Shown here: piece by piece, positions 1-4,999 of the stretch
How positions within the stretch are numbered: position 1 is the stretch's first letter
Layout of the letters: each line of letters opens with the position of its first letter
Source: Prevotella sp. UBA7594
GTDB taxonomy: Bacteria; Bacteroidota; Bacteroidia; Bacteroidales; Bacteroidaceae
DNA length: 6,369 nucleotides
Assembly (NCBI GenBank): GCA_002490315.1
Contig: DLKG01000057.1
Span: 1-6,369 of the forward strand
Direction: 5' to 3'
Made by a program: the position numbers and the translations under genes
The notes under the pieces: model-generated
Database searches by the model: none
Seen by the model: only the letters and a program-made list of their open reading frames with translations
What the model was told of the DNA's origin: nothing

Positions 1-8
1 AGGAGCGA

Positions 9-32
9 TAACTTCTTAACTTCTTAACTTCT
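9..32. repeat. Three tandem TAACTTCT octamers
   Basis: TAACTTCT occurs three times head to tail (9-16, 17-24, 25-32) just upstream of the ABC gene. The same octamer returns as its complement AGAAGTTA five times at 4783-4825 and in direct orientation at 4947-4954 and 4966-4973. The 13-mer AGCGATAACTTCT at 4-16 is repeated exactly at 4961-4973. This points to a dispersed intergenic repeat family. Whether an upstream gene ends inside positions 1-49 cannot be decided. Confidence 0.7.
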
Positions 33-49
33 CAAATAAAATATAAATT

Positions 50-829
50 ATGATCGAAATAAAACATCTCTGCAAGTCGTTCGACGACAAGGAAGTGCTC
101 AAGGATATAAACGCCGTGTTTGAGGACGGCAAGACCAACCTCATCATCGGACAGAGCGGTTCGGGAAAGACCGTGCTCATGAAGAACCTCGTGGGACTGC
201 TCACGCCGACAAGCGGCGAGGTGCTCTACGACGGCCGCAACTTCGTGGCAATGTCGAAGAAAGAGAAAGTGTACATGCGCCGCGAGATGGGCATGATATT
301 CCAGTCGGCAGCCCTGTTCGACTCGCTGTCGGTGCTGGAGAACGTGATGTTCCCGCTCGACATGTTCTCCACGATGAACTATCGCGAGCGCGTAAAGCGC
401 GCACAGGAGTGTCTCGACCGCGTGAACCTCATCGACGCCCAAAACAAATATCCCGGCGAGATATCAGGCGGTATGCAGAAGCGCGTCGCCATAGCACGAG
501 CCATCGTGCTCAACCCTAAGTACCTGTTCTGCGACGAGCCCAACTCGGGTCTCGACCCGCACACGTCACTCGTCATCGACGAGCTACTCTCGTCGATCAC
601 CAAGGACTTCGGCATGACCACCATCATCAACACCCACGACATGAACTCCGTGCTCGGCATCGGCGAGAACATCATCTTCATCTACAAGGGCCACAAGGAA
701 TGGCAGGGCACGAAGGACGACGTGATGGGATCGACCAACGAGAAACTCAACGACCTTGTCTTCGCCTCTCAACTGTTCAAGAAGGTGAAAGAGGTAGAGA
801 TGAAGATGATACAGGAAAAACAAAAATAA
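50..829 (+). CDS. MlaF-like ABC transporter ATP-binding protein
   Basis: This 259-residue protein is a complete ABC ATPase. Visible motifs are Walker A (GQSGSGKT, residues 34-41), the Q-loop (FQSAALF, Q85), the signature SGGMQ (139-143), Walker B ending in DEP (158-164, catalytic E163), a D-loop (SGLDP, 166-170) and the switch histidine in NTHD (H196). The FQSAALFDSLSV stretch and the NSGLDPHTS variant resemble MlaF/Mkl-type ATPases, which energise phospholipid movement between inner and outer membrane with an MlaE permease and MlaD-type MCE protein. It has no membrane segments, so it should sit on the cytoplasmic face. Length is normal for the family. The ATG at 50 follows an A/T-rich stretch without a Shine-Dalgarno, as is usual in Bacteroidota. 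The permease is not in the window; it would be expected immediately upstream. The ATPase call is certain, the Mla assignment likely but made from motif resemblance alone. Confidence 0.88.
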   Translation: MIEIKHLCKSFDDKEVLKDINAVFEDGKTNLIIGQSGSGKTVLMKNLVGLLTPTSGEVLYDGRNFVAMSKKEKVYMRREMGMIFQSAALFDSLSVLENVMFPLDMFSTMNYRERVKRAQECLDRVNLIDAQNKYPGEISGGMQKRVAIARAIVLNPKYLFCDEPNSGLDPHTSLVIDELLSSITKDFGMTTIINTHDMNSVLGIGENIIFIYKGHKEWQGTKDDVMGSTNEKLNDLVFASQLFKKVKEVEMKMIQEKQK

Positions 830-848
830 AGATTTTTTAAATAAATCT
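830..848 (+). terminator. Weak AU-rich hairpin after the ABC gene
   Basis: AGATTT (830-835) can pair with AAATCT (843-848) around a 7-base loop, directly after the TAA stop at 827-829. The stem is only six A/T-rich pairs and no clear T-tract follows, so it may not terminate anything on its own. Confidence 0.25.
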
Positions 849-858
849 CCAATAATAT

Positions 859-889
859 TTTGCTATCTTAAAAAATAAAACTATCTTTG
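859..889 (+). promoter_or_regulatory. Perfect Bacteroidales housekeeping promoter
   Basis: TTTG (859-862) and TATCTTTG (882-889) are separated by exactly 19 bases, an exact match to the primary-sigma consensus TTTG/N19-21/TAnnTTTG known from Bacteroides. It points right, with transcription expected to begin around 893-897. No long ORF follows before the terminator at 1068-1105, so its product is a short transcript. Confidence 0.75.
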
Positions 890-966
890 CAAACGAAAGT
901 TATCATCAATATCATAACAACCTACTGAAACCATTTAGACACACGTCCGTGAGCCGACGCATTTCG

Positions 967-1029
967 ATGAAGAAGCAAGCGGACAATACCTTTAAACAAT
1001 CACCTAATAATTACCTTCTCAAAGAATAA
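967..1029 (+). CDS. Possible 20-residue small ORF
   Basis: An ATG at 967 opens 20 codons ending in TAA at 1027-1029. The peptide begins MKKQADNTF, is polar with several Lys, Gln and Asn, and has no signal peptide or membrane segment. It matches no family I recognise. Its only support is position: it lies wholly inside a transcript with its own promoter and terminator and starts with MKK, a common bacterial start. Its ATG is part of the CAT-TTCG-ATG hairpin tip, which could hide or regulate it. An ORF this short is easily produced by chance, so coding is unproven. Confidence 0.2.
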   Translation: MKKQADNTFKQSPNNYLLKE

Positions 1030-1067
1030 AAAAACTGATAGTCATCACTTTACTATTAATTACACAA

Positions 1068-1105
1068 CAGCCCTGCCGCAGATGATGCGGCAGGGCTGAC
1101 TTTTT
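1068..1105 (+). terminator. Strong intrinsic terminator, possibly bidirectional
   Basis: A perfect 13-bp GC-rich stem (1068-1080 with 1086-1098, loop GATGA) is followed by AC and five Ts (1101-1105), then ATATATT. This is a textbook Rho-independent terminator for plus-strand transcription from the promoter at 859-889. The minus-strand lipoprotein stops at 1104-1106, inside the T-tract, so its transcript also reads straight into the stem. The T-content on that side (TTGTGTAATT) is weaker. Confidence 0.9.
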
Positions 1106-1289
1106 ATATATTATCTTGTCTTGAGAAGATGTTGAGCTGCGACACCGCATCGATCGGCGAGTCCCATGTGGCAAGCGGATAGTAGCCGTAGGTGTCGGGG
1201 GTGCGGCTGTTGGCCTTGGTGAACGTGCAACTCCATAGCAGCAAGAATTGCAGCATCAACAGTAGTATAGATAGTTTTTCCCTTTTCAT
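1104..1289 (-). CDS. Small predicted lipoprotein, unknown function
   Basis: This 61-residue protein starts MKREK, then has a hydrophobic stretch (about residues 7-19) ending in LLWSC, a plausible lipobox with acylated Cys21. About 40 polar residues follow, rich in Tyr, Asp and Ser, with no recognised domain. It should be exported and anchored to a membrane by signal peptidase II processing. The gene is supported by a consensus promoter directly upstream on the minus strand (1294-1325) and by the terminator directly after its stop. Its start codon lies only four bases from the -7 element. A longer 149-codon frame on the same strand overlaps it but lacks such support. Function cannot be inferred; short lipoproteins of this kind are common and poorly conserved in Bacteroidales. 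Confidence 0.6.
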   Translation of the reverse strand: MKREKLSILLLMLQFLLLWSCTFTKANSRTPDTYGYYPLATWDSPIDAVSQLNIFSRQDNI

Positions 1290-1293
1290 GTGG

Positions 1294-1325
1294 CAAATTT
1301 ATCAAAAAATAGGAGAAACGACAAA
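1294..1325 (-). promoter_or_regulatory. Promoter of the small lipoprotein gene
   Basis: On the minus strand TTTG (complement of 1322-1325), 20 bases, then TAAATTTG (complement of 1294-1301) match the Bacteroidales consensus fully. Only CCAC separates the -7 element from the ATG at 1289, so the transcript should begin at or within a few bases of the start codon. Confidence 0.7.
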
Positions 1326-1470
1326 TAATATTTTTATTTTTTAGCAACGTACACACAAAACTGGATACGAGTAACATAACGTAGTTGAGGACAAGATGCC
1401 TAAGTTCATGTGTCATGCCCGAGTGAAGAAAAATGTGAACTATATAGTCAATTATTGTTATGTATGACGT
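1326..1470. other. Intergenic stretch without a recognisable gene
   Basis: This part of the gap between the divergent lipoprotein and GH32 genes holds no supported ORF or RNA. I see only a weak six-base inverted pair, AGTTCA near 1403 and TGAACT near 1436, which could arise by chance. It may hold upstream activator contacts for the GH32 promoter. Confidence 0.5.
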
Positions 1471-1530
1471 TTTTTTGAATGTTTTTGAAACATTAATTAT
1501 ACACTGAGTGACGAATACGGAGTAATTTTG
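1471..1530 (+). promoter_or_regulatory. GH32 promoter with putative activator site
   Basis: TAATTTTG (1523-1530) matches the -7 consensus TAnnTTTG and lies 63 bases before the GH32 start. No TTTG is present at the -33 position, which fits an activator-dependent promoter. Upstream are TTTTTTG (1471-1477) and GAAACAT (1487-1493), both found at identical distances from the -7 box in the MFS promoter (3367-3373, 3383-3389). In this copy, AATGTTT-TTG-AAACATT (1478-1494) also forms a perfect 7-bp inverted repeat centred about 50 bases upstream of the expected start, a typical activator position. The binding protein is unknown. In Bacteroides fructan loci a fructose-sensing hybrid two-component regulator does this job. 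Confidence 0.6.
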
Positions 1531-1593
1531 CAACAAATCTCTAAACAAGGGAGAAAACACTCCAAATCTTCCTAAAAACTAAAACCACAAAAT

Positions 1594-3318
1594 ATGAACA
1601 AGAATTTCTTCGGCCGCACAGCGGCTGCCTCACTCCTCTGCGCCCTTGTCATGACTGCATCGGCACAAGAGACCCATTTCCTTAGTAGCAACCACTGCAT
1701 CTACCGCATCACCCAAAAGCAGAACGTGCTTCTCCTGCCTGTTCAGGAAAAGGCGGAGATGTGCAATGTGAAACTGGTAGACAGCAACAACACGGTGAAG
1801 ACTTTCAACGTGCGCCTCGCCTCCAACCACATCGACTATTACGTGCCTCTGTATCTTGGCGACTACCAGGACAGTAAGGGACTCGCGCTCGACATACACG
1901 TGAACGGCACCTACCGCAACGACGGTGAACTGTCGGGATTCACCTGCTGGAAGAACATGAAGTATGCCGATTCTTTCGACATGACCAACCGCGAGCAGTA
2001 CCGCCCCGTCTACCACCACACTCCTGCCTACGGATGGATGAACGACCCCAACGGCATGTTCTACAAGGACGGCGTGTGGCACCTCTACTTCCAGCACAAC
2101 CCCTACGGTTCACAGTGGGAGAACATGACATGGGGACACTCCACGTCGACCGACTTGCTGCACTGGTCGTTCCAGGGTGACGCCGTGGAGGCCGACGCAT
2201 GGGGAACGGTGTTCAGCGGATCGGCTGTTGTGGACAAGGACAACACTGCCGGATTCGGCAAGGATGCCGTCATTGGCATGTACACGTCGGCAGGCGAGAA
2301 CCAAAGTCAGAGCCTTGTAGTGAGCACTGACAACGGCAAGACATTTGCTAAATATGCCGGCAACCCCATCATCACAAGCAATACGCCCGACTTCCGCGAC
2401 CCGCACATGTTCTGGAACGAGGACATCAAGAAGTGGAACATGATTCTCGCCGAGGGACAGCACATGAACATCTACTCGTCGGACAACCTGAAGGACTGGA
2501 AGCTTGAGAGCCAGTTCGGCGCCGAGTATGGCTCGCACGGCGGCGTGTGGGAATGTCCCGACCTCATGAAGATGAAGGTGCGCGGCACCGACAAATACAA
2601 GTGGATGCTCATCTGCAACATCAACCCAGGCGGACCTTTCGGCGGCTCTGCCACACAGTACTTCACCGGCGACTTCGACGGCAAGACTTTCAAGTGCGAG
2701 ACGGCTCCCGAAGTGACAAAATGGATGGACTACGGCAAGGACCACTACGCCACCGTCACCTTCGACAACGCTCCCGACGGACGCCACGTGGCTCTGGCTT
2801 GGATGAGCAACTGGCAGTATGCCAACCAAGTGCCTACCAAGCAGTTCCGCTCTGGCAACTCCGTGCCACGCGACCTCGATCTATACGAGTATGAGGGCAT
2901 GACCTATTGCGGAGTGACTCCGTCGCCCGAACTGACCGCTGCACGCCCCAAAAAGGCTACGAAGAGTCTTACGGAGGCATGCGAGGTGGTGGTTACGCTC
3001 AAGGGCAACGCCACTGTCACTCTCTCCAACGACAACGGCGAGAAAGTGGTGATGACCTACGACGAGAAGATAAAGACTTTCACCATGGACCGCACGAAGA
3101 GTGGCAAGTGCGACTTCAGCGACGACTTCGCTGCTCTCACGACTGCTCCCACTCACGGCAAGATGTCGCAACTGCGCATCTTCATCGACCGCAGCAGCAT
3201 CGAGGCTTTCGACGCCGACGGCAAGATGGCTATGACCAACCTCGTGTTCCCGACAAAGCCTTACAACAAGGTGACCATTAACGGCAAGGGCAAGTATAAG
3301 GTCTACAATATAAAGTGA
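1594..3318 (+). CDS. Exported GH32 beta-fructosidase (levanase/inulinase/invertase type)
   Basis: This 574-residue protein hydrolyses terminal or internal beta-fructosidic bonds (sucrose, fructo-oligosaccharides, inulin or levan) and releases fructose. A Sec signal peptide spans about residues 1-24 (cleavage after TASA, no lipobox), so it is probably periplasmic. Residues about 25-120 form an N-terminal beta domain like DUF4980 seen ahead of GH32 in Bacteroidales. The five-bladed propeller follows, with WMNDPNG (148-154, nucleophile D151), FSGS (207-210), RDP (268-270, transition-state stabiliser D269) and EC (acid/base E320, C321). SNWQYANQVPT (405-415) is another family hallmark. A C-terminal beta-sandwich, about 455-574, contains the RSSIEAF motif (533-539). 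All catalytic residues are present and the length is normal. Sequence alone does not separate exo- from endo-action or fix linkage preference. Neighbouring fructose importer and fructokinase genes support the role. Confidence 0.93.
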   Translation: MNKNFFGRTAAASLLCALVMTASAQETHFLSSNHCIYRITQKQNVLLLPVQEKAEMCNVKLVDSNNTVKTFNVRLASNHIDYYVPLYLGDYQDSKGLALDIHVNGTYRNDGELSGFTCWKNMKYADSFDMTNREQYRPVYHHTPAYGWMNDPNGMFYKDGVWHLYFQHNPYGSQWENMTWGHSTSTDLLHWSFQGDAVEADAWGTVFSGSAVVDKDNTAGFGKDAVIGMYTSAGENQSQSLVVSTDNGKTFAKYAGNPIITSNTPDFRDPHMFWNEDIKKWNMILAEGQHMNIYSSDNLKDWKLESQFGAEYGSHGGVWECPDLMKMKVRGTDKYKWMLICNINPGGPFGGSATQYFTGDFDGKTFKCETAPEVTKWMDYGKDHYATVTFDNAPDGRHVALAWMSNWQYANQVPTKQFRSGNSVPRDLDLYEYEGMTYCGVTPSPELTAARPKKATKSLTEACEVVVTLKGNATVTLSNDNGEKVVMTYDEKIKTFTMDRTKSGKCDFSDDFAALTTAPTHGKMSQLRIFIDRSSIEAFDADGKMAMTNLVFPTKPYNKVTINGKGKYKVYNIK

Positions 3319-3336
3319 TGAATAACAATTAATGAC

Positions 3337-3383
3337 GTAAAGGTTGCAAATATGTATGACAATACATTTTTTGCAACCTTACG
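3337..3383 (+). terminator. Long hairpin after the GH32 gene
   Basis: AAGGTTGCAAA (3340-3350) pairs perfectly with TTTGCAACCTT (3370-3380). The stem continues with ATGTAT (3352-3357) and ATACAT (3362-3367) around the loop GACA, and outward through CGT/ACG with a single bulge. It starts 18 bases after the GH32 stop. No T-tract follows the stem, so it is an atypical terminator and may act mainly as a 3' end stabiliser. Its right arm contains the TTTTTTG block of the downstream promoter. Confidence 0.5.
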
Positions 3384-3426
3384 AAACATAATTTATATTC
3401 CACAGTACAAATAACCGCTAACTTTG
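3367..3426 (+). promoter_or_regulatory. MFS gene promoter with the same putative activator site
   Basis: TAACTTTG (3419-3426) is a full -7 match with no TTTG at the -33 position. TTTTTTG (3367-3373) and GAAACAT (3383-3389) lie at exactly the same distances from it as in the GH32 promoter. ATTTATA- and AC.AATA-like blocks also align without gaps. Transcription should start near 3431, giving a leader of about 135 bases. Confidence 0.6.
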
Positions 3427-3443
3427 CGGCACAATTTGAATCT

Positions 3444-3530
3444 GTAGGAGGTACGGTCTCTGCTCCGTAACATTATACATGAATCAAGCCACGTGCGTGG
3501 TAGGACCTTGGAAGCCATATCTCCTACGGA
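3444..3530 (+). promoter_or_regulatory. Structured 5' leader of the MFS transporter mRNA
   Basis: The leader has an outer stem GTAGGAG (3444-3450) with CTCCTAC (3521-3527). This can enclose two local hairpins: TACGG/CCGTA (3452-3456 with 3465-3469) and CCAC/GTGG (3489-3492 with 3497-3500), the latter flanked by CAAG/CTTG. Competing pairings exist: GTAGGA at 3500-3505 can take TCCTAC (3522-3527), and TCCGTA (3464-3469) can take TACGGA (3525-3530). Such alternatives are typical of cis-regulatory RNAs, but I recognise no known riboswitch class, and no terminator or ribosome-site sequestration is obvious. Confidence 0.35.
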
Positions 3531-3565
3531 AATAAAATAAACTAATAACTAAAATAAAAAAAATA

Positions 3566-4777
3566 ATGAGCAATTCAAACGCAAGTAAATTGACACTCAT
3601 CCCGGTGATGATTGCCTTTTTCACCATGGGCTTTGTCGACTTGGTGGGCGCAGTATCAAACAATATGCAGGAGGACTTCGGCCTGAGCGACTCGGCTGCC
3701 AACTTCTTCCCGTCGCTCGTGTTCTTCTGGTTCCTCATTTTCTCCGTGCCTACGGGAATGTTGATGAACAAGATTGGACGCAAGAAGACTGTGCTCCTCT
3801 CCATCGTAGTGACCACACTAGCCGTGTTCCTTCCTCTCTTCGACAGCTTCATGCCGACAAAGGAGAGCCAGCTTTGGCTGATGTACATATCTTTCTCGCT
3901 GCTCGGCATCGGCAACGCCATCATGCAGACCAGCATCAACCCGCTCGTGACGATGCTCGTAAAGGGTCACCTCGCCTCTACACTCACCTTCGGACAGTTT
4001 GTAAAGGCCATCGCCTCGTTCATCGCTCCGCTCATCGCAGCATGGGGAGCAACGACAACGGCTCCTATCCTCGGACTGAGCTGGCGCATCCTGTTCCTGC
4101 TGTTCTTCATCATCGGCATGATAGCTACGCTGTGGCTCGGATTCACGCAGATTGAAGAGGAGCCTATCGAGGGCAAGGCTTCGGGCTTCATGGATTGCAT
4201 AAAGATGCTCGGCTCGCCTATCATCCTGCTGTCGTTCCTCGGCATCATGTGCCACGTGGGTATTGACGTGGGCACCAACGCTGTGGCTCCGAAGATTATG
4301 TTCGAGCGCCTTGCAGGCAGCGGCGACACTCTTAGTTCATTCGAATATGCAACTTCCATCTACTTCGCATTCCGTACTTTGGGCTGCTTCACCGGCTCCA
4401 TACTGATGCGCAAGCTCAACATCCGCACCTTCTTCACCATCATCGTCATCATGATGGCTCTGTCGATGGTAGGATTCGTGTTCGGCACCGAGAAGTGGGA
4501 ACTTTGGGTTGCCATCGCTCTCGTGGGCTACGGCAATAGCAACGTGTTCTCCATCGTGTTCTCGCAGGCAATGCTCTCCGCTCCTGAGAAGAAGAACGAG
4601 GTGTCGGGTCTGATGATCATGGGATTGTTCGGCGGTACGGTGTTCCCGCTCCTCATGGGATTCGCAAGCGACGCTGCAAAGGCTGCCGGAGCTGTGCATC
4701 CGCAGGTTTGGGCAGCTGTAGTAATGGCTGTGGGCGTGGCTTATCTGCTCACTTATATACCGAAAGTGAAACAATAA
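3566..4777 (+). CDS. MFS sugar transporter, fucose/fructose permease type
   Basis: This 403-residue inner-membrane protein probably imports fructose by proton symport. About twelve hydrophobic segments are visible, near residues 10-32, 47-65, 74-91, 103-125, 143-160, 172-192, 214-235, 262-281, 287-307, 311-335, 345-367 and 381-397. The loop between segments 2 and 3 carries GMLMNKIGRKK (64-74), an MFS motif-A variant in which Asn replaces the usual Asp. D25 lies within segment 1, where FucP-like porters hold a coupling acid, but this equivalence is inferred. NPLVTML (125-131) and GYGNSNVFSIVFS (321-333) resemble the FHS (fucose:H+ symporter) family. No signal peptide is expected. The ATG at 3566 follows an A-rich leader. 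Its place between a GH32 enzyme and a fructokinase, as in Bacteroides fructan loci, makes fructose the best substrate guess; other hexoses are possible. Confidence 0.85.
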   Translation: MSNSNASKLTLIPVMIAFFTMGFVDLVGAVSNNMQEDFGLSDSAANFFPSLVFFWFLIFSVPTGMLMNKIGRKKTVLLSIVVTTLAVFLPLFDSFMPTKESQLWLMYISFSLLGIGNAIMQTSINPLVTMLVKGHLASTLTFGQFVKAIASFIAPLIAAWGATTTAPILGLSWRILFLLFFIIGMIATLWLGFTQIEEEPIEGKASGFMDCIKMLGSPIILLSFLGIMCHVGIDVGTNAVAPKIMFERLAGSGDTLSSFEYATSIYFAFRTLGCFTGSILMRKLNIRTFFTIIVIMMALSMVGFVFGTEKWELWVAIALVGYGNSNVFSIVFSQAMLSAPEKKNEVSGLMIMGLFGGTVFPLLMGFASDAAKAAGAVHPQVWAAVVMAVGVAYLLTYIPKVKQ

Positions 4778-4782
4778 ATTTA

Positions 4783-4825
4783 AGAAGTTAAGAAGTTAGA
4801 GAAGTTAGAGAAGTTAGAGAAGTTA
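4783..4825. repeat. Five AGAAGTTA octamer repeats
   Basis: AGAAGTTA begins at 4783, 4791, 4800, 4809 and 4818, so the spacing is eight bases once and then nine. It starts six bases after the MFS stop. It is the complement of the TAACTTCT octamers at 9-32, 4947-4954 and 4966-4973. Short units like these can change copy number by slippage. Confidence 0.85.
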
Positions 4826-4954
4826 AAGCCATTACTAATGCTGCTTGAGTTTTTAATGACGCTTGAGTAATTAATGCTGCTTGAGTTTTTAATGACACAT
4901 GAGTAATTAATTCCGCATGAATTATTAAAGTAAAAGCATTTGGCTTTAACTTCT
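4818..4954. repeat. 14-bp perfect inverted repeat flanking the tandem array
   Basis: AGAAGTTAAAGCCA (4818-4831) is the exact reverse complement of TGGCTTTAACTTCT (4941-4954). The arms enclose 109 bases containing all five 18-bp units, so transcript or single-stranded DNA could form a stem with the array in the loop. The layout resembles a small non-coding mobile element, but no target-site duplication is evident. Confidence 0.7.
4836..4925. repeat. Five tandem 18-bp units
   Basis: Units occupy 4836-4853, 4854-4871, 4872-4889, 4890-4907 and 4908-4925. Units 1 and 3 are identical (TAATGCTGCTTGAGTTTT). Units 2 and 4 share TAATGAC and TGAGTAAT and differ from each other at only two positions. 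Unit 5 (TAATTCCGCATGAATTAT) is the most diverged. The alternation implies growth by duplication of a 36-bp pair. There are no spacers, so it is not CRISPR. Frequent in-frame stops make it non-coding. Confidence 0.85.
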
Positions 4955-4999
4955 AAGCAAAGCGATAACTTCTATAAAGACTTTAATCCTAATCTAAAT

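Larger units (their letters stand above)
895..1106 (+). ncRNA. Candidate small RNA or small-protein transcript, about 210 nt
   Basis: A perfect promoter at 859-889 and a strong intrinsic terminator at 1068-1105 bracket about 210 bases with no gene longer than 20 codons, so this is a self-contained transcription unit. Inside it, GTCCG (945-949) can pair with CGGAC (980-984), closing an arm whose tip is CAT-TTCG-ATG (960-969). The rest of the 5' part is A/T-rich and looks unstructured. I recognise no known RNA family. The length is compatible with 6S RNA, but I cannot show the long rod-like fold that would be needed. The 5' end is estimated from promoter geometry. It could instead be the mRNA of the small ORF at 967-1029. 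Confidence 0.5.

Noticed and set aside
895..1106. 6S RNA identity for the orphan transcript
   Set aside because: The size fits, but I could not trace the long closing helix with a central bubble. Most of the 5' half has no partner in the 3' half.
1111..1560. 149-codon minus-strand frame overlapping the small lipoprotein
   Set aside because: It begins inside the GH32 leader, runs antisense through the GH32 promoter and has no domain or signal logic. The shorter overlapping lipoprotein frame has its own promoter and terminator, so the long frame is spurious.
2110..2829. 239-codon minus-strand frame opposite the GH32 gene
   Set aside because: It is a shadow of strongly biased GC-rich codons in a certain gene. 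It is rich in Val, His and Ala runs and lacks domain features.
3484..3939. 151-codon minus-strand frame opposite the MFS gene start
   Set aside because: It is antisense to the well-supported transporter and its leader, and its apparent hydrophobic patches mirror the transmembrane codons.
4836..4925. CRISPR-like array
   Set aside because: The 18-bp units abut with no spacers and are partly diverged, and no cas gene is present.
4941..4973. Separate kinase promoter (TTTGG then TAACTTCT)
   Set aside because: The TAACTTCT piece lacks the TTTG end of the -7 consensus and is simply a copy of the dispersed octamer, so promoter likeness is probably coincidental.
4940..4999. Extended kinase start at TTG 4940
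   Set aside because: The extra 20 residues are read from the inverted repeat and octamers and precede the normal PfkB N-terminus. ATG 5000 gives the family-typical start and length.
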